Positions 1 to 9,015 are shown, counted from the stretch's first letter. The stretch is DNA of 64,000 nt from an uncultured Planctomycetota bacterium (GCA_900696525.1 CAADGL010000021.1:409729-473728); one strand, 5' to 3'. Made by a program: numbers and translations. Notes: generated from the letters alone by a model not told the origin.

Positions 1-1
1 G

Positions 2-364
2 TACCACTACCGCGTCGACCCGGCCACCAACCGCATCGTCGCCGTCGACCGCGACTTCGACCGCATCAAGCAGCGGCTGCTCTTCATGCTGACCAACCAC
101 GGTCAGCCCTACATCTACATCGTCGACGCCAACTACGCCAACCGCGGCGAGCTCTACCTCGCCCACAAGTTCCTCGGCGTCGAGGTCGACATCAAGTACG
201 CCTCCGAGTGCCTGCGGAACCTCTGCCGGCTGTGGAGCCGCCCCGTCCACCTCCAGGCCCGCATCGACGACGACATGGTGCTGTTCACCCACGACGGCGA
301 GTCGCTCCGCCAGCAGAAGATCAAGGACGACCTGCCCCGCCCCGCCCACCTCCTGTCGACCTGA
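2..364 (+). CDS. SpoVR family protein, C-terminal fragment (runs off left edge)
   Basis: This is the last 120 codons of a gene that begins outside the window; the reading frame is open from base 2. The residues HYRVDP, VDRDFDRIKQRLLFMLTN, YIYIVDANYANRGELYLAHK and the following DIKYA...L..LWSRPVHL block are the conserved C-terminal end of SpoVR/YcgB proteins. SpoVR is a cytoplasmic protein of unclear biochemical role, usually encoded with the PrkA kinase and the DUF444 protein YhbH. Here a yhbH-like gene lies at 51.65-52.76 kb on the other strand, so the usual trio is not contiguous. Family assignment is confident. Nothing can be said about the missing N-terminal part. Confidence 0.88.
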   Translation, partial: YHYRVDPATNRIVAVDRDFDRIKQRLLFMLTNHGQPYIYIVDANYANRGELYLAHKFLGVEVDIKYASECLRNLCRLWSRPVHLQARIDDDMVLFTHDGESLRQQKIKDDLPRPAHLLST

Positions 365-462
365 ACCCGCGGCCCGCCCCGGCGTGCGGCCGGCGCTCTC
401 GACCCCGTGGCCGGCGTCGGCCCCGTCGCCTGGGCGCCGGCGGCCCGCTTATACTGCCCCGC

Positions 463-1308
463 ATGCGGTCGATGGCCTTCATCAACCAGAAGGGCGGCGT
501 CGGCAAGACGACCACGGCCGTCAACGTCGCCGCCGGGCTCGTGCGGCTCGGGCAGCGCGTGCTGCTGGTCGACCTCGATCCGCAGGCGCACGCCAGCCTG
601 TCGGTGGGCGTTGAGCTCGGCCCCGACGACGCCAGCATCTACGACGTGCTGGTGCGCGGGGCGTCGCTTTACGAGGCCGTGCGGCTCGTCGATGGGCGAC
701 TCGCTGTCGTGCCGTCGCACGTCGATCTCGTCGCCGCCGAGCTCGAGCTGGCCGAGCGGCCGCGGCGCGAGCTCGTGCTGCGCGAGGCCCTGGGCAACTT
801 GCGCGAGCACTACGACTTCGTGCTGATCGACTGCGCTCCGTCGCTCGGCCTGCTCAGTGTCAACGCCCTGGCCGCCGTCGACGAGGTCGTCATCCCCCTG
901 CAGCCGCACTTCCTCGCGCTGCAAGGCTTCGGAAGGCTCATGGAGACCGTCACGCTCGTGCGCGACAACCTTCAGCCGCGCCTGCGCGTCTGCGGCGTCG
1001 TGCTCTGCATGCACGAGCGCGGCACGCGCCTCGGACAGGAGGTCCGCGCCGACGTGCTGCGATTCCTCGAAGGCGCCGACCCGCGCGATCCCTGGCACGG
1101 GGCGCGCGTCTTCGACACCTGCATCCGCCGCAACGTCAAGCTCGCGGAGAGCCCCAGCTTCGGCCAGACGATCTTTCAGTACGCGCCCGACAGCCACGGC
1201 GCCGAAGACTACCTGGCCCTGGCGCGCGAGATCCTCGCCATGCGCCCCGCCCCAGCGTCGCGCGCCGAGCCGCGCGGGCACCAGGCCGCTGCCGCGGTCG
1301 TCCAATGA
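463..1308 (+). CDS. ParA/Soj-type ATPase
   Basis: A 281-residue deviant Walker A ATPase of the ParA/MinD superfamily. Residues 10-17 (KGGVGKTT) are the deviant Walker A motif, 37-41 (DLDPQ) the A' motif and 121-127 (LIDCAPS) Walker B. The length is typical of chromosomal ParA. The open frame extends upstream but that part is Pro/Arg-rich junk; ATG 463 (or ATG 472) directly precedes the usual FINQKGGVGK start, and a TATACT-like element lies just upstream. Such proteins position DNA or large complexes with a ParB-like partner. No parB is adjacent, so the cargo cannot be named. The stop overlaps the start of the next gene (ATGA), implying translational coupling. Confidence 0.88.
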   Translation: MRSMAFINQKGGVGKTTTAVNVAAGLVRLGQRVLLVDLDPQAHASLSVGVELGPDDASIYDVLVRGASLYEAVRLVDGRLAVVPSHVDLVAAELELAERPRRELVLREALGNLREHYDFVLIDCAPSLGLLSVNALAAVDEVVIPLQPHFLALQGFGRLMETVTLVRDNLQPRLRVCGVVLCMHERGTRLGQEVRADVLRFLEGADPRDPWHGARVFDTCIRRNVKLAESPSFGQTIFQYAPDSHGAEDYLALAREILAMRPAPASRAEPRGHQAAAAVVQ

Positions 1309-1823
1309 CGCCCACCGACGCCGCCGAACCCCGCCACGATCCGACGCCGAGCCCGTCGTCCGGGCGGCTTCGCGGCTGGGCGCACTGGTATCGTCGCGCC
1401 CTTCCGGCGTACTGGCTGTTTCTCTTCGCGCTGACTCACTTTCCGAAGCTGTCGCTGAGCGGGCCGGTCGAGCGGCCCGACCTCTACAGCCACTTCATCG
1501 CTTTCGGGCTGCTGGCGTTCCTGCTGTGGCGATTTGGCGAGACCTTCCGGCGTCCGCTCGGATCGGGTTTCGTCTGGATTGCCGGCGCGGTGATCCTGGC
1601 CTATGGCGCCTTTGACGAACTGACGCAGGAGCTCGTTGGTCGCGACGCCACGATCGAAGACTGGCTCGCGAACGCCTGCGGTGCGACACTGGTGCTCGCG
1701 GCGCTGGAAGTCAACCGTCGCGGCGGCTGGCGGCGGCTGCGCCGACGGCTCGGCCCGGGCGGCGGCGATGGCGCCAACGCGGGCGCCGGCGCGAACGTCA
1801 GCCCGCCGCCGCCGCCCGGTTAG
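1305..1823 (+). CDS. VanZ-like membrane protein
   Basis: A 172-residue integral membrane protein whose start overlaps the parA-like stop by ATGA. After a 30-residue polar, Pro-rich N-terminus come hydrophobic segments around residues 35-47, 60-75, 88-104 and 125-137. The pattern [23 protein letters not shown], then AFDELTQ and DWLANACGA is the VanZ-like (PF04892) signature. The family is named from a teicoplanin-resistance accessory gene, but most members have no known function. The 3' end overlaps the convergent accC gene by 26 bases. The C-terminal 30 residues are low-complexity Gly/Ala/Arg and may not be functionally important. Confidence 0.78.
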   Translation: MTPTDAAEPRHDPTPSPSSGRLRGWAHWYRRALPAYWLFLFALTHFPKLSLSGPVERPDLYSHFIAFGLLAFLLWRFGETFRRPLGSGFVWIAGAVILAYGAFDELTQELVGRDATIEDWLANACGATLVLAALEVNRRGGWRRLRRRLGPGGGDGANAGAGANVSPPPPPG

Positions 1824-3171
1824 CCCCGGGGGCGAAGACGCGTTCGACGAAGCCGGTGTCGACGTTGCCGGCGATGAATTCGGTGTGCTCAAGAAGCTTG
1901 CGATGCAGCGGGATGGTCGTCTTGATCGGACCGATGACGAACTCGCTCAGCGCCCGGCGCATGGCCCGGAAAGCCTCCTCGCGCGTGGGCCGGTGCACGA
2001 GCAGCTTGGCGATCATCGAGTCGTAGTTCGGCGGCACGTTGTAGCCGGCATAGGCGTGGGTATCGAGCCGCACTCCCGGTCCGCCGGGCGCGATGAACTC
2101 GAGTATCCGGCCCGGGCTGGGGCGGAAGTTGTCGTCGGGAGACTCGGCGTTGATGCGGCACTCGAGCGCGGCGCCGTTCTGCTGCACCGCGTCCTGCTTG
2201 ATGCTGAGCGGCTCGCCGGCAGCGATGCGGATCTGCCACTGGACCAGGTCGATGCCCGTCACCAGCTCCGTGACCGGGTGCTCGACCTGGATGCGCGCGT
2301 TCATCTCCATGAAATAGAAGTTCTCGTTCGCGTCGACCAGGAACTCGCACGTGCCCGCCGAGTGATACCCCGCAACCTTCGCCAGCCGCACGGCCGACAG
2401 GCACAGCTTGGCGCGCGTGCGGCGGCTGATGTGCGGCGAGGGGGATTCCTCGATGAGCTTCTGGTTGCGGCGCTGGAGCGAGCAGTCGCGCTCCCACAGG
2501 TGGATCAGGTGGCCCTTCGCGTCGCCGAGAATCTGCACCTCTACGTGCCGGGGGCGTTCGATGAGCTTCTCGACGTAGAGCGTGCCGTCCTTGAAGGCGG
2601 CCTCGGCCTCGGCCTGGGCGTTGCGGAAGCCGGAGCGCAAACTGGCCTCGTTGTGAGCCGGGCGGATGCCGCGCCCGCCGCCGCCCGCCGACGCCTTGAT
2701 CATCACGGGGTAGCCGATCTTGCGGGCGATGTTGACGGCCTCTTCCTCGTTCTCGACCGCGCCGTCGCTGCCGGGGACCAGCGGCACGCGCGCCTGTTTC
2801 GCGATCCGCCTGGCCTCGACCTTGTTGCCCATCGCCAGCATCGCCTCGGCGCTCGGGCCGATGAACTCGATGCGGCAGTCGCGGCACATGCGGGCGAAGG
2901 TGGGGTTCTCGGAGAGGAAGCCGTAGCCGGGGTGGATCGCCTCCACGTCGGCGATCTCCGCCGCCGAGATGATCGCCGCCGGGTTCAGGTACGACTGGGC
3001 CGACGGCTCCTTGCCGATGCAGATGGCGTCATGCGCGAGATTGAGATAGGCGGCGTCGCGGTCGGCGCGGCTGTAGACCGCGACGGCCTCGATCCCCAGA
3101 TCGCGGCAGGCGCGGATGATGCGCAGGGCGATCTCGCCACGGTTGGCCACGAGAATGCGATGGAACATCAT
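1798..3171 (-). CDS. accC: Acetyl-CoA carboxylase, biotin carboxylase subunit
   Basis: A 457-residue ATP-grasp enzyme that carboxylates the biotin of BCCP using ATP and bicarbonate, the first half-reaction of malonyl-CoA synthesis for fatty acids. Visible features are the N-terminal [15 protein letters not shown] block, K117 and K159 with the glycine loop GGGGRG at 163-168 (ATP binding), and the catalytic stretch [15 protein letters not shown]. Length matches AccC (about 450). It starts 8 bases after accB and ends inside the convergent VanZ-like gene. The accB-accC pair follows an Xaa-Pro peptidase gene, a common bacterial arrangement. The carboxyltransferase genes accA/accD are not in the window. 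Confidence 0.96.
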   Translation of the reverse strand: MMFHRILVANRGEIALRIIRACRDLGIEAVAVYSRADRDAAYLNLAHDAICIGKEPSAQSYLNPAAIISAAEIADVEAIHPGYGFLSENPTFARMCRDCRIEFIGPSAEAMLAMGNKVEARRIAKQARVPLVPGSDGAVENEEEAVNIARKIGYPVMIKASAGGGGRGIRPAHNEASLRSGFRNAQAEAEAAFKDGTLYVEKLIERPRHVEVQILGDAKGHLIHLWERDCSLQRRNQKLIEESPSPHISRRTRAKLCLSAVRLAKVAGYHSAGTCEFLVDANENFYFMEMNARIQVEHPVTELVTGIDLVQWQIRIAAGEPLSIKQDAVQQNGAALECRINAESPDDNFRPSPGRILEFIAPGGPGVRLDTHAYAGYNVPPNYDSMIAKLLVHRPTREEAFRAMRRALSEFVIGPIKTTIPLHRKLLEHTEFIAGNVDTGFVERVFAPGANRAAAAG

Positions 3172-3179
3172 GCCTCAGG

Positions 3180-3647
3180 CTAGAGCGGCTGCACGGCGAA
3201 GAGCGGCTGGTCGAACTCGACCGCCTCCGAGCTCTTCACCAGCGCCTTGGTGACGCGGCCCGACACTTCCGCCTTGATCTCGTTGAACACCTTCATCGCC
3301 TCAACCAGGCACACGACGGACTCCGGCCCGACCGTATCCCCAACGCGCACGAACGGCGGCGACTCCGGGTCCGGAGAGGCATAGAACGTCCCCACCATCG
3401 GCGAGCGGATCAGCACCTCGCCGTTGTCGTCGGCGCCTGCCGGCTTTGCGGGCGCCGCGATGACCGGCGCCGCCGCGACCGCCGCCGGCGCCGCCGAAAC
3501 CACCGGCGCCGCCGCGGGCACGCTCACGGCTACGCCCGGACGCGCCCGCGTCAGCAGGACGTGCGTGTCGCCTTCGCGGATCTCGATCCGCGTCAACTCG
3601 TTCGCCTGCATCAGCTCAGCAAGCGTCTTGACCTCTTCTATGTCCAT
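3180..3647 (-). CDS. accB: Acetyl-CoA carboxylase, biotin carboxyl carrier protein
   Basis: BCCP of 155 residues. An N-terminal helical segment (MDIEEVKTLAELM) is followed by an Ala/Pro-rich swinging linker (about residues 40-72) and the biotinyl domain. The biotin attachment motif EAMKVF puts the modified lysine at K119. AccC carboxylates this biotin and AccA/D transfer the carboxyl to acetyl-CoA. Three in-frame ATGs are possible. The one at 3647 is 8 bases from an AAAGGG ribosome site and gives the family N-terminus. ATG 3653 is close behind, and ATG 3686 overlaps the upstream peptidase stop as ATGA, so it cannot be excluded. Confidence 0.95.
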   Translation of the reverse strand: MDIEEVKTLAELMQANELTRIEIREGDTHVLLTRARPGVAVSVPAAAPVVSAAPAAVAAAPVIAAPAKPAGADDNGEVLIRSPMVGTFYASPDPESPPFVRVGDTVGPESVVCLVEAMKVFNEIKAEVSGRVTKALVKSSEAVEFDQPLFAVQPL

Positions 3648-3682
3648 GGCCATCGCCCTTTCGACCGATGGATTCTCTCTCT

Positions 3683-4783
3683 TCATCCGGCCGGCAGCCG
3701 CACCGGCAGGGCCGACAGCACTTCGCGGCCGCTTGCCGTGACCAGCACGTCGTCCTCGATGCGGATTCCGCCTATCCCGGGAAGATAGATACCCGGCTCG
3801 ATCGTCACAACCATCCCCGCCGCCAGCTCGTCCTCAGATTCGGTCCCGAGGCGCGGCGGCTCGTGAACCTTAAGCCCGATGCCGTGACCGAGGGCGTGAC
3901 CGAAACGGTCGCCGAAGCCCGCGCTCTTGATGATTCGGCGAGCGACCGCGTCGACCGCCGCCGCCCGCACACCTGGGCGAACGGCATCGATCGCGGCGGC
4001 ATGCGCGGCGCAAACAGCGTCCCACGCCTTAGTTAGATCGCGTGGCATGCTACCGATCGGCATCGTCCGGGTCAAATCGCTCACGTACCACCCGGACCGC
4101 GCCCCCCAGTCGATCAGCAGCACCTCGTTGGCCCTGACAGGCGCGTCACCGGGCACATAGTGCGGCAGCGACGCGTTCGCCCCGGCCGCGACGATCGGCG
4201 GAAACGACGGTTCCTCGGCGCCGCGCGACTGCATCTCGAACACCAGCCGCGCCGCGATCTCGCGCTCGGGCTGACCGGGTTTTATCGTGTCCCACACCGC
4301 CAGGAACGCCTGCTCCGCGACGCGGATCGCCCGGCGAATGGCAGCCACCTCGCCCTCGTCCTTCAACAGCCGCATGCGCCCGACCAGGTTCTGCACGCTG
4401 ACCAGCCGCGCCGGGCGCAGCTCCTTGCTCAGGGCCGTGTGCGTCGCAACGTCGATGTGCCGCGCGTCGAAGCCGATCCGCCCGAGCCTGTGCCGGCGGA
4501 TTTCGCGCGCCGTGACGGCCGCGGAGCGCACCTTGCGGAGGACTTTCTGCGCCCAGGGCGCCTCGCGGTCCGCCGTCTCGTCGAAGCGCCGGTCGGTGAG
4601 CAGCACGCACCCCTTGGGCGTGACCAGGACCATGCCGTCTTCGCCGGAAAAGCCCGTGAGCCAGAACTGCTCATGTCGGTCGAGGAGCAGCAGGCCGTCG
4701 ATCCGGGCCTTGGCCATCGCGGCGCGCACGTTCGCCAGCCGCGTGGCGTACGGATCAGGCGGGGCGGTTCGGCTTCTGGCCAA
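3683..4783 (-). CDS. Xaa-Pro aminopeptidase/dipeptidase, M24 family
   Basis: A metallopeptidase of the pita-bread M24B family (PepP/PepQ type) that removes residues preceding proline. The C-terminal catalytic domain shows the metal ligands in order: the two Asp in DWGARSGWYVSD, the His in GHALGHGIGLKVHE, and the Glu residues of TIEPGIYLPG and RIEDDVLVT. The N-terminal creatinase-like domain begins with RLANVRAAMAKARIDGLLLL. No ATG precedes this domain. TTG 4783 sits 7 bases from a GGAG site and gives 366 residues; a further TTG at 4816 is possible. It is the first gene of an apparent operon with accB and accC. Confidence 0.88.
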   Translation of the reverse strand: MARSRTAPPDPYATRLANVRAAMAKARIDGLLLLDRHEQFWLTGFSGEDGMVLVTPKGCVLLTDRRFDETADREAPWAQKVLRKVRSAAVTAREIRRHRLGRIGFDARHIDVATHTALSKELRPARLVSVQNLVGRMRLLKDEGEVAAIRRAIRVAEQAFLAVWDTIKPGQPEREIAARLVFEMQSRGAEEPSFPPIVAAGANASLPHYVPGDAPVRANEVLLIDWGARSGWYVSDLTRTMPIGSMPRDLTKAWDAVCAAHAAAIDAVRPGVRAAAVDAVARRIIKSAGFGDRFGHALGHGIGLKVHEPPRLGTESEDELAAGMVVTIEPGIYLPGIGGIRIEDDVLVTASGREVLSALPVRLPAG

Positions 4784-4852
4784 TGCTGCGCTCCGTGGAA
4801 GGAAACAGTGACGCAACCGCGAATACTAGCCGCCCCCGCCTCGCCTGTGTAG

Positions 4853-4950
4853 GCCGCGAGCGCCAGCGAGCGCGGGCTCACCCGGCCACGAGCCGCGAGC
4901 GCCAGCGAGCGCGGGCTCACCCGGCCACGAGCCGCGAGCGCCAGCGAGCG
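4853..4950. repeat. Tandem repeat, 39-bp unit, 2.5 copies
   Basis: Two perfect 39-bp units (4853-4891 and 4892-4930) and a 20-bp partial third. The core GCCGCGAGCGCCAGCGAGCG closely resembles the core of the repeats at 9.1-9.4 kb, so this is a dispersed family rather than a local duplication. It lies in the divergent gap between the peptidase gene and pyrE. No coding role is likely. Confidence 0.85.
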
Positions 4951-5241
4951 AAGTGCCGGTTGGGCCGGAGGCGCTCGGTCCGCCGGGTGCATGGCCACGC
5001 GACGCGCACCGCCGATTTCAGCCACGACGCCCGGCGCAATGGCCGGCTGGACGATCCTGGCGAGCGGCCCGCTTCGACGTTTCGAGACTCGCTGGCGCTT
5101 GCCGCTCGCGGGCTCTGCGCCGACGCTCGACGACACGCCGGCCCACCCACTCGCTCCAGCGCCCCGTTTCGCCTATTCTGGCAACCGGTTCGCCGGCGTG
5201 GCCGGCGCGTGCCCGAACACTCCCGCCGGAGCGAGTTTCAG
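4951..5241. other. Divergent intergenic region upstream of pyrE
   Basis: Between the tandem repeat and pyrE I see no gene or RNA. A short CGCTGGCGCTTGCCGCTCGCGGGCTC-like segment near 5091-5117 is a degenerate inverted copy of the repeat core. The final bases contain a GGAG ribosome site for pyrE. Confidence 0.4.
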
Positions 5242-5772
5242 ATGACCGATGCCGAGCTGGCTGGCGCGCTTCGCCGGGCGGCCCTGCTGGAGGGCGAGTT
5301 CACGCTGCGCTCCGGCCGCAAGAGCCGCTACTACCTCGACAAGTACCTGTTCGAGACCGACCCGTCGCTGCTGCGGGCCCTCGCGCAGCGGTTCGCCCGC
5401 TTCGTCACGCCCGACGTCCAGCGCCTCGCCGGGCCCGAGCTCGGGGGCGTCGCCCTCGCCGCCGCCGTCGCGCTGGAAACCGACCGCCCATTCGTCATCG
5501 TCCGAAACTCGAAGAAGGCCGACTACGGTACCGGCAAGCTCATCGAGGGCCGCTTCAACCCCGGGGAGCGCGTGCTTGTCCTGGAGGACATCGCGACGTC
5601 GGGCGGCCAGGCGCTCGAGGCCGTGCGGACACTCGGCGCGCATCAGCTCGAGACCGCCGCGGTCGTGGCGGTGATCGACCGCCTGGAAGGCGCGCGAGAG
5701 AACCTCGCGTCCGCGAAGGTCAGATTCGAGGCCTTGTTCACGACGCGCGACCTGGGAATCCTCCCCGGCTGA
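5242..5772 (+). CDS. pyrE: Orotate phosphoribosyltransferase
   Basis: A 176-residue type I phosphoribosyltransferase that converts orotate and PRPP to orotidine 5'-monophosphate in de novo pyrimidine synthesis. The N-terminal SGRKSRYYLDK segment binds orotate, GPELGGVALAAA is the family core, and residues 111-122 (VLVLEDIATSGG) form the PRPP-binding motif. An open frame continues upstream through the repeats, but ATG 5242, with GGAG about 10 bases before it, gives the normal length (about 180). It faces rplL, and the two genes share a strong hairpin between them. Confidence 0.93.
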   Translation: MTDAELAGALRRAALLEGEFTLRSGRKSRYYLDKYLFETDPSLLRALAQRFARFVTPDVQRLAGPELGGVALAAAVALETDRPFVIVRNSKKADYGTGKLIEGRFNPGERVLVLEDIATSGGQALEAVRTLGAHQLETAAVVAVIDRLEGARENLASAKVRFEALFTTRDLGILPG

Positions 5773-5828
5773 TGTCGCGCATCGCTGCAACTCCGGACGA
5801 TCGCCGAACCACGCTGGCCGAAAGAACG

Positions 5829-5861
5829 CGGTCCGCCCCGATCCTCGAACGGGGCGGACCG
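5829..5861. terminator. Bidirectional hairpin between pyrE and rplL
   Basis: A perfect 12-bp stem (CGGTCCGCCCCG at 5829-5840 with its complement at 5850-5861) and 9-base loop lie between two convergent genes. The tails are only moderately T-rich in either direction (TTGCTT on plus, TTCTTT on minus). It probably ends transcription from both sides. Confidence 0.7.
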
Positions 5862-5899
5862 TTGCTTCACATCGGCAAAGAACCGGTGGCGAGGCCGCC

Positions 5900-6298
5900 T
5901 CAGGCGATCTCGACCGTCGCCCCGGACTCCTCCAGCTCCTTCTTCCACTTCTCGGCGTCCGCCTTGCTGACGGCTTCGAGGAGCTTCTGCGGCGTGCCGT
6001 CCACGAGGGCCTTGGCTTCCTTCAGGCCCAGGTCGCTGCGCGCCGCGCGGACCACCTTGATGACCTGGAGCTTCTTGTCGCCGGCCGACTTGATGATCAC
6101 GTCGAACTCGGTCTTCTCCTCGGCGGCGGCCGCGGCGCCACCGCCGGCGGCCGGCGCGGCCATCATGACGGCGCCGCCCGCGGCGGGCTCGATGCCGTAC
6201 TTGTCCTTGAGATAGTCCGCCAGTTCCTTCGCCTGGATGAGCGTCAGGGCGGCGATCTTGTCGCCGATCTCCATCACGCCCGCGCTGGTCTCCGCCAT
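5900..6298 (-). CDS. rplL: 50S ribosomal protein L7/L12
   Basis: The acidic stalk protein of the large subunit, 132 residues. The N-terminal dimerisation region ([20 protein letters not shown]) is joined by an Ala/Gly hinge (about 45-62) to the factor-binding domain [20 protein letters not shown]...[17 protein letters not shown] 6298 has an AGAGGTG ribosome site; upstream in-frame codons are not L7/L12-like. It follows rplJ by 170 bases. The usual downstream rpoB is absent: the next gene is convergent pyrE. Confidence 0.97.
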   Translation of the reverse strand: MAETSAGVMEIGDKIAALTLIQAKELADYLKDKYGIEPAAGGAVMMAAPAAGGGAAAAAEEKTEFDVIIKSAGDKKLQVIKVVRAARSDLGLKEAKALVDGTPQKLLEAVSKADAEKWKKELEESGATVEIA

Positions 6299-6468
6299 GG
6301 TCACACCTCTGTCAGAACGAAACGTCCGTCGGCGGCGCTGATAGCCGGGACCCCGCTGGCCCCGTTTAATCCGCAAGCGGAGCAGTCAGCCGCTCGTCCG
6401 AAAGTCGCGTCAAACGCACTGCAAGCAACCGCGATCACAAACAACCCGCCGGGTCCACCATCCGGCCA

Positions 6469-7014
6469 TCAGGCGGCCGGCGCCGCCGCGGCCTCGCCCT
6501 TCTCGTGCCGCTCGATGATCGTCTTGATGCACGCGGCGATGCGCCCGCCGCCCGAGAGCACCGCGGCCGCCAGCTTCCCGCCGGGCGACAGCGCGATGGA
6601 GGCGATGCGCGACTGCATGTCGCGCTTGGTCGGCATTTTGGAGAGCTGGTCCACCTGGCCCTGGCCGACCAGCTCGCCGTCGAGCAGCGCTGCCTTCATC
6701 TTCAGCCCGGCCAGCTTCGGCTGCCACGCTTCGACCAGCTTGGCCGCGTCCGTGACCGACTCGCCGCCCGTGATCAACGCACACGGCCCGGTCATCGTCT
6801 CCGCCAGGCGCGCCAGCGGCGCGCTGGCCAGGGCCCGCCGGAACAAGGCGTTCTTGACGATCTCCAGCCGCATGCGGCGGTTGCGCAGCTCGCGGCGAAA
6901 CTGGTTGGTGGTGACGCCGTCGGCGCCGACGAGCTCGACGAGCAGGGCGCTGTCGAGGGCGGCATAGCGCTCGGTCAACTCGCGCGTCAGCATGTCCTTG
7001 ATCGGCTTGCTCAT
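6469..7014 (-). CDS. rplJ: 50S ribosomal protein L10
   Basis: A 181-residue L10, the protein that anchors L7/L12 dimers to 23S rRNA. The family N-terminus is recognisable (MSKPIKDMLTRELTERY...LVELVGADGVTTNQFRRELR, then VKNALFRRAL). The C-terminal region that carries L12 dimers is followed by an Ala-rich tail. It starts 4 bases after rplA, so the two are co-transcribed. The 170-base gap before rplL could hold a processing or regulatory element, but no specific structure was recognised. Confidence 0.95.
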   Translation of the reverse strand: MSKPIKDMLTRELTERYAALDSALLVELVGADGVTTNQFRRELRNRRMRLEIVKNALFRRALASAPLARLAETMTGPCALITGGESVTDAAKLVEAWQPKLAGLKMKAALLDGELVGQGQVDQLSKMPTKRDMQSRIASIALSPGGKLAAAVLSGGGRIAACIKTIIERHEKGEAAAAPAA

Positions 7015-7018
7015 GAAG

Positions 7019-7717
7019 TCATGCCTCCGTAACAGCCGCGCCGGTGTCGAGCGTCACCGAGGGGGTCATGGTGGCGCTGATGCAGACGCGCTTCAGGTAG
7101 AGTCCTTTTGAGGTCGTGGGCTTCAGCCGGCGAATGTGCTCGACGAAGGCGTCGATGTTCTCCTTCAGGTCGCTGTCGGCGAAGCTCAGCTTGCCGACGA
7201 CCGCGTGCACGTTGCCGCCCGCGTCGTTGCGGAACTCGACCTTCCCGGCCGAGTACTCCTTCACGGCGCTCTCGGTCTCCGCCGTCACGGTGCCGCTCTT
7301 GGGAGAGGGCATCTTGCCCTGCGGGCCCAGCACGCGGCCGAGCTTGGCGATCTTGCCCATCATCGACGGGTGCGCAATCGCCACGTCGAAGTCCATCCAG
7401 CCCTTCGAGACCTTCTCGACCAGCTCGTCGGCCCCGGCTTCGATCGCGCCGGCAGCCTTGGCCCTCTCGATCTCCGTCTCCGGGCAGAAGGCGATCACAC
7501 GCTTCGACTTGCCGATGCCCTTCGGCAGGCTGACCGACCCGCGGATCATCTGGTCCGCCTGCTTCGGATCGATGCCGAGGTGGCAGACGATGTTGACCGT
7601 CGGGTCGAACTTCGGCTTGCTGAACTCCTTCAGCTTGCGCACGGCGTCCTCGGTGCGCAGCGCCTGCCGCGGCTGCTTTTCGACGTCCTTGCGATATCGC
7701 TTGCTGCGAAATTGCAT
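7019..7717 (-). CDS. rplA: 50S ribosomal protein L1
   Basis: A 232-residue L1, normal length, forming the mobile L1 stalk that handles exit-site tRNA. Diagnostic segments include the N-terminal RSKRYRK, HLGIDPKQADQMIRGSVSLPKGIGKSKRV, LGRVLGPQGKMPSPKSGTV and the C-terminal TSKGLYLKRVCISATMTPSV. It is first in rplA-rplJ-rplL. rplK and nusG, which normally precede it, are not upstream; a PagL-like gene ends 118 bases before it. A promoter probably lies in that gap, but no clear -35/-10 pair was identified. Confidence 0.96.
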   Translation of the reverse strand: MQFRSKRYRKDVEKQPRQALRTEDAVRKLKEFSKPKFDPTVNIVCHLGIDPKQADQMIRGSVSLPKGIGKSKRVIAFCPETEIERAKAAGAIEAGADELVEKVSKGWMDFDVAIAHPSMMGKIAKLGRVLGPQGKMPSPKSGTVTAETESAVKEYSAGKVEFRNDAGGNVHAVVGKLSFADSDLKENIDAFVEHIRRLKPTTSKGLYLKRVCISATMTPSVTLDTGAAVTEA

Positions 7718-7835
7718 CGCTGAATCGCTCCCACTATCTCGGCCCGTGGTGCGGCCCCGTGTTGCCCCGCCGAAGACGCGCCCCGGCGCAGACCCGCCAT
7801 TATGCCGCCCTGCCGCGGCCCTGGCAAGCCCCCCA

Positions 7836-8441
7836 TTACGGAAACGAAAAAGCGACCCCCGTGTACACGAAATGGTCGTTCTGGCTCGGGTTCGAGTCCG
7901 TCCGGAATATCCGCCCGTTCGACAGGTGCCGCAGCCGGTACCCGCTGATCCAGCTCACCCGCCGCGTCAATTGCACCTCGCACCCAACCCCGGTGTCCTG
8001 CGTGAAGTTCGTATGCGACCCGCCCTCCGGAACGCTCCGGCTCCCGTTCATCATGCCCCCCAGGACTTCTCCAAACAGCCCCACCGGCGTCCCCGCAAGG
8101 TCGAACTCCCAGACGTAGTATCGCAGCCCCACCTGCAACTCACCCGCCGCCACGTCTCCGTCGCCCTGGTTGTACACCCGCAGCGGCGTGCCCGCCGCCA
8201 GCAGCGCCAGCCGGTCCGTCGCGAAATAGCCGTACCCGACCGTGACGCCGGCGTTCTCGGCGCGGCCTTCGGCGTCGGGGTAGAGCGCCGTGCCCTTGAA
8301 CGGGCGGCCGTAGCCCGCGGTGAGCGAAAGCTGATGCTCGCCCTGCCGGTGCAGGCCGCCGGCGCAGCCCGCCTGAAGGGCCCAGAACGAAGCCAGTACG
8401 CAGACGGCGACGAGTTTTCGCACGCGAGCCTCCGATGACAA
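7836..8441 (-). CDS. PagL-like lipid A 3-O-deacylase family lipoprotein
   Basis: A 201-residue outer-membrane beta-barrel-like protein. The N-terminus is a lipoprotein signal (hydrophobic VAVCVLASFWAL then LQAGC lipobox, lipidated Cys about position 25). Alternating beta-strand sequence follows, and near the C-terminus SGYRLRHLSNGRIF carries the His and Ser of the PagL/acyloxyacyl hydrolase HxSN motif, with downstream NPSQND. PagL removes the 3-O-acyl chain from lipid A. In this organism the substrate is inferred only from the motif. The assigned start (8441) could be a few codons long. Confidence 0.75.
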   Translation of the reverse strand: MSSEARVRKLVAVCVLASFWALQAGCAGGLHRQGEHQLSLTAGYGRPFKGTALYPDAEGRAENAGVTVGYGYFATDRLALLAAGTPLRVYNQGDGDVAAGELQVGLRYYVWEFDLAGTPVGLFGEVLGGMMNGSRSVPEGGSHTNFTQDTGVGCEVQLTRRVSWISGYRLRHLSNGRIFRTDSNPSQNDHFVYTGVAFSFP

Positions 8442-8508
8442 GCGCGGTGAGTGCGGGCAGGGTATCGGCGGGCCCGGGTGTTTTCCACCGCGCCCGCAGC
8501 CGCCGCGG

Positions 8509-9015
8509 CTAGAGCCAATCGGCGATCGGGCGCACGTGGCGCGCGAACTCCCGCGTCGGCATGTTCACGGTCTCCCACTTCGGCGAGCGCAGCCGGGCGT
8601 GCGCCCGGTACTCCGAAAGCGGGACGGCGGCGAAGACGTATCGCTGTCCGCGGCATTGATGGACGACCTGGGCGGGCGCTTCGGCGCCGCGGTCGTCGAG
8701 CCAGTAGGCGAAGACCAGCAGCGCCTGGAACCCGGCGCCGAACACCTGCTCCCACTGGTTGAGGCCGTCGATGTCGGCCTGCGTGACCCAGTTCTCCCAG
8801 GCGGGGCGCCGGTTGCCGGCCCGCGCCGCCCAGCGGCGTCCCTTGATGTCGACCAGCCAGTTGGCCTGCGTGCGGCTGTAGACGATGAAGTCGAAGCTCT
8901 TGAGTCTCGCGTCGCGAAAGGCGGCCCGCTTGGCTTCATCGACCGCGACGTACGGAATCTGCTGCCGCTGAAGGTAGTCCTCGAACGCCGACTCGTAATG
9001 AATGTGGTCCTTCAC
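8509..9015 (-). CDS. HYExAFE family protein (planctomycete conserved, unknown function)
   Basis: A soluble protein of about 168 residues. It starts just before the motif HYESAFEDYLQ and contains SFDFIVYSRTQANWLVDIKGR, a core resembling PD-(D/E)xK-type nuclease folds (Asp...DIKGR); this resemblance is my inference. Conserved planctomycete proteins with the HYExAFE signature are known but uncharacterised. The open frame extends 88 codons upstream only because it runs through tandem DNA repeats. GTG 9015, preceded by GGGTGAGG-rich sequence, is the likely start. The repeats directly abut the gene, so its promoter may be within or just downstream of them. Confidence 0.65.
   Translation of the reverse strand: MKDHIHYESAFEDYLQRQQIPYVAVDEAKRAAFRDARLKSFDFIVYSRTQANWLVDIKGRRWAARAGNRRPAWENWVTQADIDGLNQWEQVFGAGFQALLVFAYWLDDRGAEAPAQVVHQCRGQRYVFAAVPLSEYRAHARLRSPKWETVNMPTREFARHVRPIADWL

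Noticed and set aside
7884..7900. T-loop-like GGTTCGAGTCC suggesting a tRNA
   Set aside because: No acceptor or anticodon stem can be built around it; it lies within the conserved C-terminal motif of the PagL-like gene.
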